Counted from the stretch's first letter, positions 1-11,558 are shown. The stretch: 52,194 nucleotides of DNA from an uncultured Clostridia bacterium (GCA_944388685.1 CALXJS010000003.1:1-52194), one strand, 5' to 3'. Numbers and translations: made by a program. The notes: generated by a model not told the origin, from the sequence alone.

Positions 1-950
1 GAATTGGTCCAACTTATGCAGATAAAAGTAATCGTATTGGTATTAGAATGTATGATTTACTTCTTCCAGAAGATGAACTAATTCATAAAATTGAAGAAGC
101 TACAAAAGTTCATAATCAAGTTTTTAAAGCAAACAATATGGAAAAATTGGTTGTTAATAGTGAAAAGTTAGGCAAAAAATATCATCAATATGGCGAATTA
201 TTAAAAAATTATATTACAGATATTGAACCATTCATTTTCAATAGCATTAAAAATAATGAAAAAATCGTTGTAGAAGGTGCTCAAGCTTTCCGTTTAGATT
301 TAGACCATGGAGACTACCCAATGGTTACAAGTTCAAATCCTGTAGTTTCTGGAACACTTTGTGGAGGAGCTTTACCTCCTCAGGCCTTAAATGTGGTTAT
401 TGGTGTTGATAAAGCCTATAACAGCAGAGTTGGCAATGGTCCATTCCCTACTGAATTACCTGCTTCACTTGATAAAAATGGAAATGTTATAAAAGATGCC
501 ACTCCTTTAGAAGGTGATATCGTTCGTGATTTAGGGCATGAATATGGTACAACAACTGGTCGTCCTCGTAGATGTGGTTGGATGGATTGTCCTATTCTTT
601 GCTCTGCTAAATATACTTCTGGTATCGACTATTTATGTTTAAATCATTTAGATACGTTGGGAGAAATTGGTAATAAATTAGGATATGTTAAAGTTTGTAC
701 AAGTTATATGTATAAAGGTAAAAAAATACATCATTATCCTGATGATATCATGGTAACAGGCGAAATTCCTGAACCAGTTTACGAAACTTTAGAAGGTGGA
801 TGGACAATCGATAGTTCTTGTAAAAACTACGATGACCTTCCAGAACTTGCAAAGAAATTTGTTGAAATTGTTGAAAAAGCTTCTGGCATTCCTGTTAAAT
901 ACATAGGAACTGGTCCTGCAAGTGATGATTTGATTGTAAGAGACATTTAA
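1..950 (+). CDS. purA: Adenylosuccinate synthase, 5'-truncated by the window edge
   Basis: This is the C-terminal part of adenylosuccinate synthetase, which joins IMP and aspartate using GTP in the first AMP-specific step of purine synthesis. The frame is open from base 3 to the TAA at 948-950, so the gene began before the window; the ATG at 48 is internal. Visible PurA signatures are GIGPTYADK-like residues at the left edge (IGPTYADKSNRIGIR), VVEGAQAFRLDLDHGDYP, TSSNPVVSG, GPFPTELP, the IMP-binding TTGRPRRCGWMD segment and the C-terminal TGPASDD. About 315 residues are present, roughly three quarters of a normal 420-430-residue enzyme. There are no frame breaks. A hairpin terminator follows directly. 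Identification is secure. Confidence 0.97.
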   Translation, partial: IGPTYADKSNRIGIRMYDLLLPEDELIHKIEEATKVHNQVFKANNMEKLVVNSEKLGKKYHQYGELLKNYITDIEPFIFNSIKNNEKIVVEGAQAFRLDLDHGDYPMVTSSNPVVSGTLCGGALPPQALNVVIGVDKAYNSRVGNGPFPTELPASLDKNGNVIKDATPLEGDIVRDLGHEYGTTTGRPRRCGWMDCPILCSAKYTSGIDYLCLNHLDTLGEIGNKLGYVKVCTSYMYKGKKIHHYPDDIMVTGEIPEPVYETLEGGWTIDSSCKNYDDLPELAKKFVEIVEKASGIPVKYIGTGPASDDLIVRDI

Positions 951-958
951 TATTATTT

Positions 959-990
959 AAGAGAGCATCCGCTCTCTTGTATTCTATTAT
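959..990 (+). terminator. Intrinsic terminator after purA
   Basis: A perfect 7-bp stem (AGAGAGC at 960-966, loop ATCC, GCTCTCT at 971-977) is followed by a T-rich stretch. It begins nine bases after the purA stop, so it most likely ends the purA transcript. The U-tract is interrupted, so strength is uncertain. Confidence 0.7.
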
Positions 991-1063
991 AGATATTATA
1001 GTCAAAAATAACTACAAAGGTATAACTAGCAAAAACACAATCACAAATAAGGAGAATATATAA

Positions 1064-1652
1064 ATGAACATAAAAAATCCAAAATTCGAAATATCAGCAG
1101 TAGGTCCAAAACAATATCCCAAAAATCATTTACCAGAAATTGTTTTGGTCGGAAAATCTAATGTGGGAAAATCTAGTTTTATTAACACCATGATAAACAG
1201 AAAAAAACTAGCTAGAACCAGTAGTGAGCCTCGGAAAAACAAGACAAATTAATTTTTATAATATAGATGATATCTTTTATTTTGTGGATTTACCTGGGTA
1301 TGGATATAGTAAAATGTCTAAAAAAGAACAAGAACAAGTTGGAAAATTTATAGAACAATATTTGTTCAATAGAAAAGAAATTGCATTAATCATCTTTTTA
1401 ATTGATATTCGACATAGTCCTACCGAGAATGATAGACTTATGTATAACTATATCATCTCTTCTGGCTTACCTTGTTTGATTTTAGCAAATAAAGCCGATA
1501 AAATTGCCATTACCAAAGTGAGTGACACTGTCAAAGCTTTACAAAAAGAATTAAATCCCATTGGAGACATTCCTACTCTCCCTTTCTCTTCTGAAAGAAA
1601 AATCTATAAAGAAGATGTTTGGAAATATATAAATGACTTTATTTTAAATTAG
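1064..1652 (+). CDS. engB: Ribosome-biogenesis GTPase EngB/YsxC, with +1 frameshift at CGG
   Basis: EngB (YsxC/YihA) is a small TRAFAC GTPase needed for late 50S ribosome assembly and usually essential. The G1 P-loop is GKSNVGKSS (about residues 30-38), G3 is DLPGYGY, G4 is NKAD and G5 lies near PFSSE. The start follows AAGGAG at a good distance. The frame is broken: after RTSSEP the zero frame reads CGG (1232-1234) and stops at 1250-1252. Skipping the C at 1232 gives GGA and continues [11 protein letters not shown], the expected switch-I sequence, through to the TAA at 1652. The merged protein is 195 residues, normal for the family. Because the protein is generally essential, I annotate one recoded gene rather than a pseudogene. 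The same C-before-GGA break recurs in three other genes here. Confidence 0.88.
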
Positions 1653-1668
1653 CTTATACAATAATTAT

Positions 1669-1688
1669 AAAAAAAGTTCAACTTTTTG
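1669..1688 (+). terminator. Weak AT-rich hairpin after engB
   Basis: AAAAAGT (1671-1677) pairs with ACTTTTT (1681-1687) over a three-base loop, 16 bases after the engB stop. The stem is weak and A/T-only except for one G-C pair per arm, so terminator function is plausible rather than certain. It sits at the left edge of the long palindrome that starts at 1691. Confidence 0.4.
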
Positions 1689-1690
1689 TT

Positions 1691-1885
1691 GAAACAAAGA
1701 TTCTGTATAAAAGATTTATGAAATTATATGTGCAAATGGAAGAATATTATAAATTCTTAAGTTATCAAGCAGGAGAATCTCAAACTTGCTTTGAAAGGTG
1801 CCTGCTTGATAATTTTAGAATTTATTTATTCTGTAATGTTAGCCATATAATTTCATAAATCTTTTATACAGTATCTTTGTTTCTC
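1691..1885. repeat. Large palindromic MITE-like element, copy 1
   Basis: A 195-bp palindrome with 40-bp terminal arms (1691-1730 and 1846-1885) that match as inverted repeats at 39 of 40 positions. The inner parts also pair imperfectly, for example TATCAAGCAGG near 1767 with CCTGCTTGATA near 1803. The core (about 1719-1853) is clearly homologous to the core of the palindrome at 46552-46856, which has different outer arms. There is no ORF or transposase inside. It lies between the convergent genes engB and the minus-strand signal-peptidase homologue, so as RNA it would form one long hairpin and could also separate the two transcripts. Confidence 0.75.
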
Positions 1886-1931
1886 TTTAAATTGTGAAAT
1901 GTATAGGAAAACTCAATTTTTCTATGCAACA

Positions 1932-1976
1932 TTGTTTTTTTGTTGAATAGGAAACGATTTTTCCAACAAAAAACAA
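1932..1976. repeat. T/A-rich inverted repeat
   Basis: TTGTTTTTTTGTTG at 1932-1945 pairs with CAACAAAAAACAA at 1964-1976 (one extra T on the left arm), with inner GGAAA/TTTCC pairing. Together with the palindrome at 1691-1885 it fills the 387-bp gap between the convergent genes ending at 1652 and 2040. It is possibly a bidirectional terminator; no gene is seen in the gap. Confidence 0.45.
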
Positions 1977-2039
1977 ATGATACTATGGCTGGTCTAGCAG
2001 AAAACATAATATCATTTGCCCTTATTCTATCTATAATTG

Positions 2040-2675
2040 CTAATTTTTATCATTTTGCATTTTATTATATAAACGAATTTTTCTTCTAAGTTTATTTTTA
2101 TACACTTTTTTATTATACATATATAATACAGTAAGAATCACTACAATACCCAAAGTCATTATTTTAGATTGTAATATTTCAAGTCCAATACCTAAATTGG
2201 GAATAACCATTTCAACTTTTCCTATTACTTGATTTTGGAATATCCCTTCTGCATCTACATTGTAATTCTGGTTTGATTTTGTATGATATATAACCTTTCC
2301 ATCTATGGTTTCTATACTAACTACCTCGTTTATTCTAACCTTTTCATTTATAGAATATGCTATTTTGTCATTTACTTCTATGCTATCATTTTTCCCATAT
2401 TTCTTTGTAATAATAAGAGAATTTTCTAAAATCTCTGGCTCCATTAAATTTGTTTCCATTGAAAATAAGCTAATTCCAAATAAGTTAAAATAGTCTATTT
2501 CTTTTATTGTTGTATTTACAAAATATATTACATTAAATACAACACATAGTACAAATAATATGTATAGTATATTGATGACTATTTTTTTGTTTTGGACTCT
2601 TTTATAAAATTTGATCCTTGTTTCTCTTTTCTTGCTCAATTTTCTTCTTTTCTCTCCTATTTTCCATTTTTTCAT
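2040..2675 (-). CDS. Catalytically degenerate SipW-type signal peptidase homologue
   Basis: A 211-residue protein with a basic N-terminus, a membrane segment at about residues 33-53, a beta-rich middle and a second membrane segment near 170-188: the plan of archaeal/SipW-type signal peptidase I. The catalytic landmarks are altered. The SMxP box of its neighbours reads LMEP (Ser to Leu at residue 77), the THR/THQ box reads INEV (His to Asn at 116), and the KGDxN box reads KSNQN. It is therefore probably inactive and may act as a partner or regulator of true SipW enzymes (inference). It is the last gene of the locus and overlaps the end of the active SipW gene by 74 bases, so they are surely co-transcribed. 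The start is uncertain because the region before it lacks a strong Shine-Dalgarno site. Confidence 0.75.
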   Translation of the reverse strand: MKKWKIGEKRRKLSKKRETRIKFYKRVQNKKIVINILYILFVLCVVFNVIYFVNTTIKEIDYFNLFGISLFSMETNLMEPEILENSLIITKKYGKNDSIEVNDKIAYSINEKVRINEVVSIETIDGKVIYHTKSNQNYNVDAEGIFQNQVIGKVEMVIPNLGIGLEILQSKIMTLGIVVILTVLYMYNKKVYKNKLRRKIRLYNKMQNDKN

Positions 2676-3198
2676 TTTTTCTTATTTTTAAAAATAAAAA
2701 CATTAATAAGATTAGAATCATTACTAAAAATACAATTTGATTTTCTAAAAGATTTATCATATATCCTAATTTTGGTATTGTTAAAATATTTTTTCCTTCA
2801 ATTTGTGTATATTCTATTTTTTCATTATCTTCTAAATTATTATTATCACCTTTGGTTGTATATATGTTTCTTCCGTTTTTTTCTTCAATGTTTGTAATTC
2901 GATGTGTAATTACTTTATCTCCCTGCTGAAAAGTTATTACATCATCTACTTGTAATTTATCTTCTTGCACTTTTTTTGCTATTGTTACATCTCCTACATT
3001 AATAGAGGGTATCATACTATCTGTTGTTATGATAAACGCCTTATATCCAAACAGGCTAATATCATCTATTTTATTTATGCAAGAAATAAACACTAATATA
3101 ACATTATATAATAAAATAATAATCATGACATCTAGTATTCTTTTTATGACTTTGGTATTTTTCTTTCTTTTATTTATGTTTTCAATATCGTATTTCAT
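2602..3198 (-). CDS. sipW: SipW-type signal peptidase I (active-site intact)
   Basis: A 198-residue type I signal peptidase of the archaeal/ER-like SipW class, which uses a Ser-His dyad to cleave precursors such as TasA-like proteins outside the membrane. Visible features: a membrane segment at about 22-42, TTDSMIPS with catalytic Ser61, ITHRI with His99, and TKGDNNN with Asp118, then a C-terminal membrane segment near 155-172 and a highly charged tail. It starts 13 bases after the giant surface protein's stop, on the same strand, which suggests that protein or the pilin-like proteins upstream are substrates. It is one of three intact SipW genes in the locus. Confidence 0.9.
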   Translation of the reverse strand: MKYDIENINKRKKNTKVIKRILDVMIIILLYNVILVFISCINKIDDISLFGYKAFIITTDSMIPSINVGDVTIAKKVQEDKLQVDDVITFQQGDKVITHRITNIEEKNGRNIYTTKGDNNNLEDNEKIEYTQIEGKNILTIPKLGYMINLLENQIVFLVMILILLMFLFLKIRKNEKMENRREKKKIEQEKRNKDQIL

Positions 3199-3210
3199 TC
3201 TTCTTTTCCC

Positions 3211-6200
3211 TTATTTTATAACAATATATTCATAAGCTTCTCCAACATAGTTTTCCCCATCATATAATTTATACACTAGTTTATAGGTTCCTGTTAACAA
3301 TTCAGATTTCAAATTCAAGAAAAAGTCTTGAGAACTATTTGGATTGTTAAATGCTATATATTCTTTTTCTTTATTTGTTGTCTCTAGTGAATTTGACACA
3401 TAATCTTGTAAATTCACTTGTTCATATTCTCTGGAATATACATCATTATATGTTCTTCTATATAATGAAACTGTTATATTCGGGTCATCTAATGCTGATG
3501 AATATTCCACTGTGCTTACCAATGAATTTGTTCCATCAACTGTATTCCCTGTTTCTTTGTCCACAATCTTTGCAGTATCATTTGTAACAACTTTTAATCC
3601 ATATGCTGAATTGATAATGGTTATATTTAATTCTATAGAATCTGAAGCTGTTAATCCATAATAAATTCCATCTGATGAACCAAATGATTCTATCACAATC
3701 TTATAATCTCCTGTAGCCCAAGTCGTATTATCTTCTGTATTGATTTTTATTCTAGCCAATACATCTGTTACTTTGTCTGCAATATTGATTCTGGTTGTTC
3801 CATCAACTCTTGGATAATATTTTTGTCCATCTAATTCAAAATTCACCCCTAATAGACTATCTACATTTAATCTATTTCCATTAATATCATAAATCGTAAT
3901 TTTTATTCCTAACTTTTTATCAAAATATTGTGTATCATATACTTTTTTAGAATCCACAACCGTTTGTGTAAAAGTGGTTTCTACATTTAATTTTATTTGA
4001 TCTCCTAAATACGCTGTTATAGGGTCAACACTTCCATCCAATTCAATTGTTGCATCTTGGTTACAGTATACAGAATATCTGATAACATCTCTTTGAATTC
4101 CTAATACCCCTACTAACGTTTGATTATTATCGTTCCTTAATTCCATTAATAATGAGTGATTTTGTATGTTTTCTGTCATATTGGTATCTGCAAAACTTAC
4201 ATGGAAAATAAAATTTTCATAAAGCAAATTTTGGTCTTTTAAATAGTAGTTTTGACTTTCTGCTTGTTCATCATATTTTCGGTTTTCACTTCCCATTGCG
4301 ATAAAGTCTTCCAGTCTATATACATATTTCTTTTGTGTTACATCTTCACTTGTTACCACATAATAATAATATGTATTGGTTACCATATCTAACATGGTCA
4401 ATTTTGTATTTTCTGGAAAGCAATATGGCATTCCATTTGCATCTGTTGATACCAATACTCTTTCATCTGTTGCATAAGATTGATAGTATTCACATTGATC
4501 AAAATCTTCTAGTATATGTGAAAAATATACTGAAAAATCACTTTTGCTCGTTATCGTTGTATCTGTTGAAGTAAATAATCCAAATTTTTGTCCTGGTGTA
4601 ATAGCCCCTTCGTAAAAATCATCTTGGAATAAATTACTAGAAATAGTTATAACAATATCTATCCATGATATTTCGTAATTCAAATCATCTATTGGTGTTA
4701 ATACTTGTAAACGTATTCTTACATCACCTAACGCTCTTTTTTCTGTTATATTTTGTGAATGGTATAAGCACAAGTTTAAAGTTGGTGTATAAGTTGAATT
4801 GTCCTTATCGTAATTTGTTGTTCCAGTATAACTTCCTCCTTCTTCTGTTAAAAATGTAGTCGAACCCTTTGTTTCCCATCCGCTATTTCCTGTTTCCATT
4901 GTTAGTCCTAATATATTATTTGCTTTTTCTTCATCCTGTTCAATTGGATTTATTTCACTTGGATCTACTAACGTCACTCCATTTGCCAATCCTGGTGAAA
5001 AACCTGTAACAACATATTTTACATTCGGTGTTGAGAAACCTTGCAATAAAAGTTCATATGTTCCAAGTGTTATGTATTTTGACGCTGTTAATTCTACATT
5101 GAATGTTGTTACATCCATTTGTTCTCCAACAGTCCAGATATAATATACATCGGCATCTGGTGTTGGTGTTATATAATTTACTTTTATTTTTCCTTCTTCA
5201 TTATAATTGGTATAAAAACCATCTACCGTTATGTCATGATTTACCATATGTTGCCCCATTGCATAAGAATTGGATATAAATGTTCCTTCATTTGTTATGG
5301 TCTCTCCATTGTCATATTCGTGATTATAAAGACCTGTACTTGTACTTGGATTGTTTCTACTTGAGAATAATCCAAAGAAGAACATTCCATATACTTCTCC
5401 ATATGTAGTTACTTGTTCATTTGTCGCTATATTTAAGTTCTTTCCTTCTAGCATATAGATTCGATTATCGACATTTTTAACGGTTTCTCCCGTATCTGGA
5501 TTGATTGTAACAGTTCCTTTTATTTCATTACCATTTTCATCATCAACAACACTATCTAATTTTTTTAATAGGTTTGCACCATTTTGTAAATAAAGAATTG
5601 AATTATTTTTTAGTTTTACTTCATCTACTCTACTAATTGCAAAAAATGTTGTTGAATATTCATTGGTTCTGTCTGTTGCTCCTGATAGAGAAATTGAAGA
5701 ATTAATGATAGTTGCTAAATTTGCTCTTTGAAGAGAAACATTATATTGTGGTTCATCCACTGTTCCATAATTTTTAATGGTTATATAACTTTGTCCACTT
5801 GTACTAGAAGCATTTCCTGAGCCAAATATACTTCCTGTTATCGCAAAATTTTCATGCTGATTTCCATCGATTAAAATATCGGTTCCATCTGTTACACTAA
5901 TAAATGAGAAGTCGTAATTTTCATCTCCTGCTTCATTTGCTTCTCCTCCACCAAATACAGTTCCAACAATATTGATATCTCCGATTTCTAAAGAAGAATC
6001 CCCTACTGCATCATATCCAATTTTGGTAGCAGTTGTACCATATACAACTGACGTATTGGCTCCTCCATATACATTTCCTCCAATGATGCCTCCAACAATA
6101 TTTACTGTACTTGAAGTATGCTTTGTAAAAGTTCCTGTGGCTGCTTTGTTTCCACCTCCAAATACATTTTTTGCAACATTGTTTTTCGTTCCTTCCATTA

Positions 6201-9200
6201 CCAAATTTGTATTTCCATATACAATTGCACTACTTCCATTACCTCCAGCATACAAGCTATTTTGTAAAGTAGAATCTTTTACATGAACATTTGTATTTCC
6301 TGTAACTGTTCCTTCATTTCCTCCACCATAGACATTATCTCCCACAGTTGCATTTTGTAGATTTACATTTGTATTGGTGTTTACGCCTGCTTGATTTCCT
6401 CCACCATAGATGTATCTTTCAACTGTTCCATTGATTTGTACATTTGTTATGTTCGTTACTGCTTGATTTCCTCCGCCATAGACATCTGTAATCATTCCAT
6501 TATTTATCGTAACATTTGTTGTTTCACATGTTCCACCAAGGTTATTACCACCATATACATTTTGGATTGTTCCGCTATTTATTGTAACATTTGAAGTAAT
6601 TGTTTCTCCACCTTGATTATTCCCTCCATATATATTTTCATATGTACCAGAATTTATTTCAACCTTACTTGTTTGTACTGTTCCATTAGTATTTGAGCCA
6701 CCAAATACATTTTTTGCCTTTATTCCTTCTCCATAAATATATGTTTCTGGAACGCCTGCTTGATTACCTCCTCCAAATATATTTGGTATTTGATTTTGAG
6801 AGTTTTGTAAATATAAGGTGGTTTTGTTTGTATCTACTTGATTGCCTCCACCATAAATCGCTTCTGTAATACTTCCACCATTTATTGTTATTATGGCTTC
6901 TCCGTGTTGTTCCACCTATATTGTTTCCACCATAAATTGTTCCAATTATTCCATTTGTTGTTTCTATATTACTTTTGTTTACAGTTCCTGTTTGGTTAGA
7001 ACCGCCATAGATTGTGGCAGTATTTCCACCAGTTACTATTACCTTTGTTGTTTCAACATCTGCTGAATTCCCACCAGCATATACCGTATTTGATGTACCA
7101 CCTGAGATATTAACCGTTGCATTTGTTACTTTTGCTTGATTTCCTCCACCATAGACAGTTTCTTGTGAACCTCCATTTATATTAACAACTGTATCTCCTT
7201 GTATCTCACCAATATTTCCTCCACCATAAATACTTGCTGTATGATTTCCTGAATGTATATTTACATTGGTATTTCCTTCTGTTCGAGCAACATTTCCTCC
7301 TGCATAAACTTCTGCACTTAAATTTGCTTCAATATTTATATTTGCATTTCCTATTAATTTTGCCATTTCTTCATATCCAGAAACACCTGCTCCTCCCCCA
7401 AAGATATTGCCTTTAACAGTCGGTGTTCCTGTAATTTCTATATTGGAACTTCCTTCCATTTGTGCTAAATTTGGTTTAGATGAATAATTATATCCACATC
7501 CTGCTGCATAAATATCTCCTTCAATTATAGCGTTTCCTGATATTGTTATATAACTATCTCCATATAAAGAACCACCATCATTTGCTGTTACATTTGCATT
7601 TAGGTATTCTGTATATCCATATCCACCACCATAAACGTCACCTTTAACGGTTCCTCCATCTATATGGATATTTACAGAAGTATCAAACTCTCGTCCGTAA
7701 GATTTATATGGATCTGAAGAATTTTCACTATACCCTGTAACACCACCTGCTCCTGCTCCATAGATGTTGTCTGTTATTTCTCCACCATAAATATTTATAT
7801 TTATGGTTCCATAGAAATATGAATCACAGGTATTTCCTGTATACCCATTATTAATGCTTCCGTTATTATTTATTGCTCCCATATTTCTTCCTAGACAGCC
7901 ACCATATAGTTCTTGTATTGTTCCTCCTGTTACATTTATTGTGGTTTCGCCTAAAAATGTGTTATTAGGATATTGCCAAGGTGTTCCTCCACCCCACCAG
8001 CCGCCTCCAACTGTTGGAATATTTTCTGAATCTCCTATACTTCCACCTAACACACGCCCCACAGAACCATTTTGTATATTTTCTGTTACTCTAGAATAAT
8101 TATTTCCACAAGCCGATCCTCCTGTAAGTAAGTTTACATCATAATCATAATCAGGTGATGTTGTACTGTTTTCAATATTTATCGTAATATCTATTTTAAA
8201 GCTATCTTCCATTGAAGACCCCATAAAATCATGTGAATTCTCCTGTCCTTGTCCACTTGAAGTTCCTGGACTTCCTCCACCGATTATTCTTCCATATGTA
8301 CCACTTTTTATTATAAGTTTAGCTTCATTTCTAGGTAGTTTTGTTTCATTGTATTGCAACCATCCACAGATAATATGAACAGCTGGTGCATTACCACCAA
8401 GTAATCCTTGATTGGTATTTGAATCTGCATAACCTATCATTGTTACACCTTCATCAATCGTCATATTATATCCTTGCAAATATAAATATAATTGGTTATT
8501 ACCTCCATACCAATCTAAGTGCATAAATGTTGTATCTGCTGTTAAGTAACGATATGATGATTCACCACCATAAAAATATAGCCTTCCTTCATAATCTAAT
8601 CCATCATACATTCCTGTAATTGTTGCTTTTTTACTATATGTACTACTATTTTGTGAATCATAAAATGATCTATTGGTATAGTTTCCCATTATTACAATTA
8701 TATTTTGTTCCCTTGTTTGTGCATCACCACTTAATTTTCCATATGCCGTACTTAATGTCCTTACTGGTGTTTCTGGTGTAAATCCATCATTATTATCATT
8801 TCCGCCATTATAATTCACATATATTACATTTCTATTACCATAAATAAAACTATTTTCTACTGTCCATTGTGGCAATCTTCCATTTGTAGCCACTAATTTA
8901 TATTCAATACCATGTTCTAATCCTGTTAATGTAAGTGTCGTTTCTTTTTCTATAATTTCATCTTCACCTGTTATATTATTCACTTTATACCATTGATACG
9001 TATAATCTGATTCTAAAACACTTCTTAAACCTACTATGTCTAGGTGCGCTTGTACGCTGTTATTATTTTGGTTTATATCAAATGTGATATAAACGCCTGC
9101 TTTAGGGACTTTAAATTCTGTAATTGCATAATAAGCACCATCAAATGTTACTACAAAAATATTTTCATCTTCTTGTCTATTTTCCTGAGGTTGATATACA

Positions 9201-11539
9201 GTTCCTTGTATTGATGGATCTTCATTTCCATTTTTGTACCATCTTAAAATATATTCTCCTATTTCATATGGGTCTAAAATTTCTATATTATATGTACCTT
9301 CCGGATTTTCATTCATACTTGTTGTCAGTCTTTCTTTAAATGAAAATTCTCCATTTTCATATGTCCAGTTAAGATATTTTTCCTTGCTATTTGCATTATT
9401 ATTAAATACATTGAGCATTGTATTCATATCATTTGTATAAATACCTTTATTAACCCCTTGTACATATCCAATATTACTAGAACTATTACTTATTCTTTGA
9501 TTTGAATTACCTGATGTTACACTTGTTGTAAATGTTGTTCCATTTGCAGTATAATTTGTAAAATACATATTATTGATGGTGACAGTTCCTGCATCATTTC
9601 CATTCCAAATTGTAGAATATGTATTAAATCCGCTATATTCCGTATTGTTAATTACTGCACCAAATATAGGTCCTATAAATCCATTTGCATGTATTGAACC
9701 TGTATATAATGAATTGGTTGGCCATACAGATTGTCCCCTAATTGTTCCCACAATTCCACCTGTATGATAATGTCCATAACCATTCATTGCTGCTTGAAAA
9801 AGTCCACCTGTTGAATATTCTGCTGTGGCATCAATATCTATTTGTGTTTCACTATAACAATTATCAATTTGGTATCTTGCATTCTGACCTGGATCTGCAT
9901 TATTATTATAACCATTTGATACGTAACCAACTATACCACCTATAGATAGCTGAAAAGGATAATGATATATATTAATCACTCCACTGTCTTGTATAATACT
10001 ATCTTTAACTATTACATTTAAGATACTTGCATTTTTATACATACTGCCTGCTAGAGTTCCTATATGTAGTCCTTCTGAATCCTGCTGTACTGTTGGACGT
10101 AAAAAACCTGAGGTTGAACCTGTATTTCCACTTGCTGTTATTTCAATATTTATATTAGAAATTTCTAAATTTCTGATAATTGTTCTTGCATTTCCTCCTC
10201 CAATACTTGCAAAAATCCCATAGGTTTCATATGCTCTATCTGGAAGACTCGATACAGTAATTGATGCATTTGCAACTGTATGCCCTGCTCCATCCAAAAT
10301 TCCTCTAAAAGAATTTTGATTCGTTCCTATAGGTGTCCATTCTCTTCCCCCTAAGTTTATATCATTTGTTATTTGGAAATATTGACCTTCATATGTATTT
10401 CCATTTCTTACTTGTGTTGCCAAATAGGCTAAATCTGCTCCATCTGCTATCAAATATGGTGTTTCTTCTGATCCTGTCCCCCAAGAAAAACTATCTGATA
10501 CAGTTCCGTCCCAAGCTTCTACATCAGTATTTAAATCAAATGTCATTAATAATTCATTACTTGTTACCATATATGTGGGACTATCTTGTATACTTTCATT
10601 ATTTTCTTCTACAATGACTTCTTCTGTTTTTTCTTTTGTCAATATGACAAAAGTCGATAGACTTTCTGTTTCAAAACATATTGTATTTTCAGATACCTCT
10701 ATTGGTTCTATTTCCTTTACGAATTCTGCTTTCTCTGTATTTTCTGCTGTTTCCATATTTTCTCTAGGTATTTTCGTATCTTCTGTTATTTCTGCATTCT
10801 TTTCTTTTTCATCGTCTAATATGTGTAAAATTTTATATTCTTTATTGTTTTCTTCTCCTAAATCTTCACTCTCAACAGATATCGTTATATTTCCAGAAGT
10901 AACGACTTCTTCTGTATTTTCTTTTTCTAAACCAATATTATAAGCAGAATAGAAAGTGTATTCACTCAAATATGTATCTATTTGTGTTATTTCTTCTTTT
11001 GGTGTACTTTCTATTCTTACTTTTGTTTCATCTTCTACATAACCTTCTAGTGTTATTTTTTTACCATCTTCTAATTTGGTTTCCTTTTTTTCATAATATA
11101 AGGGTATATCGCCTTCTATTATAGTATCATAATCTGCTTGTATTTCTATTTTTTGAGATTGTATTTCTTCTTCTGTTAAATAAATTTTATCTCCTGCTTT
11201 TTTTTCAATATTTGCACTTACCATTTCTTCTGTTTGTGTGTTGTTTTCTACATTGTTGTTATTGTCTTTTTCTTCTATATCTTTTTCCGTTATATAATAT
11301 TTGCTAACTTTCTTTTCATTTACAATCTCTGGAAGAATAAGCGAATATCCACTTTCTCCTTCGTCTGTAGCTTCTAATGTTACCAAACTATCTTCTAAAA
11401 CCGCTTTGGCATCTTTTACATTTAATGTGATTTCTAATAATTTATCTGCTTGTGAATCTGTAAATACTTTTATTTGTAGGATTAGTAAACAAATTAAAAT
11501 CATTATCAAAACAATTCTTTTTTTACTTATTTTTTTCAT
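3211..11539 (-). CDS. Giant secreted beta-helix repeat protein (~2,775 aa), with +1 frameshift at CGG
   Basis: A very large surface or secreted protein. The chosen ATG (11539) follows GGAGATAGGA; the upstream TTG would put the Shine-Dalgarno inside the gene. Order: signal peptide (about 8-27); an acidic Glu/Lys/Thr-rich region to about 330; a GLUG/pectin-lyase-like beta-helix beginning near ETPYLIADGADLAYLA; a second beta-helix start at NDNNDGFTPETPVRTLS; then dozens of roughly 20-30-residue repeats ending in VYGGGN, IYGGGN or VYAGGN; then a C-terminal region of beta-sandwich-like sequence. No LPXTG motif or C-terminal membrane anchor is seen. The frame breaks inside the repeats: zero-frame ACA CGG AGA. 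Skipping the C (plus-strand base 6904) gives GGA and resumes in-register repeats. Without recoding the product would be about 1,545 residues plus a nonsense tail. Function is unknown; adhesin or matrix protein is likely. Confidence 0.85.
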
Positions 11540-11558
11540 TCCTATCTCCAATTATATT

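Noticed and set aside
1064..1252. engB as a dead gene or two separate genes
   Set aside because: The halves join at a conserved glycine to normal length, and three other genes show the same CGG-A break; a single recoded gene is simpler, pending read-level proof.
5900..7700. Regular short DNA repeats that look like a CRISPR array
   Set aside because: They are the coding sequence of the YGGGN protein repeats, in frame, diverged and without uniform spacers.
10575..10943. A 122-codon plus-strand ORF
   Set aside because: It is the antisense of the giant surface gene, with no ribosome site and no family resemblance.
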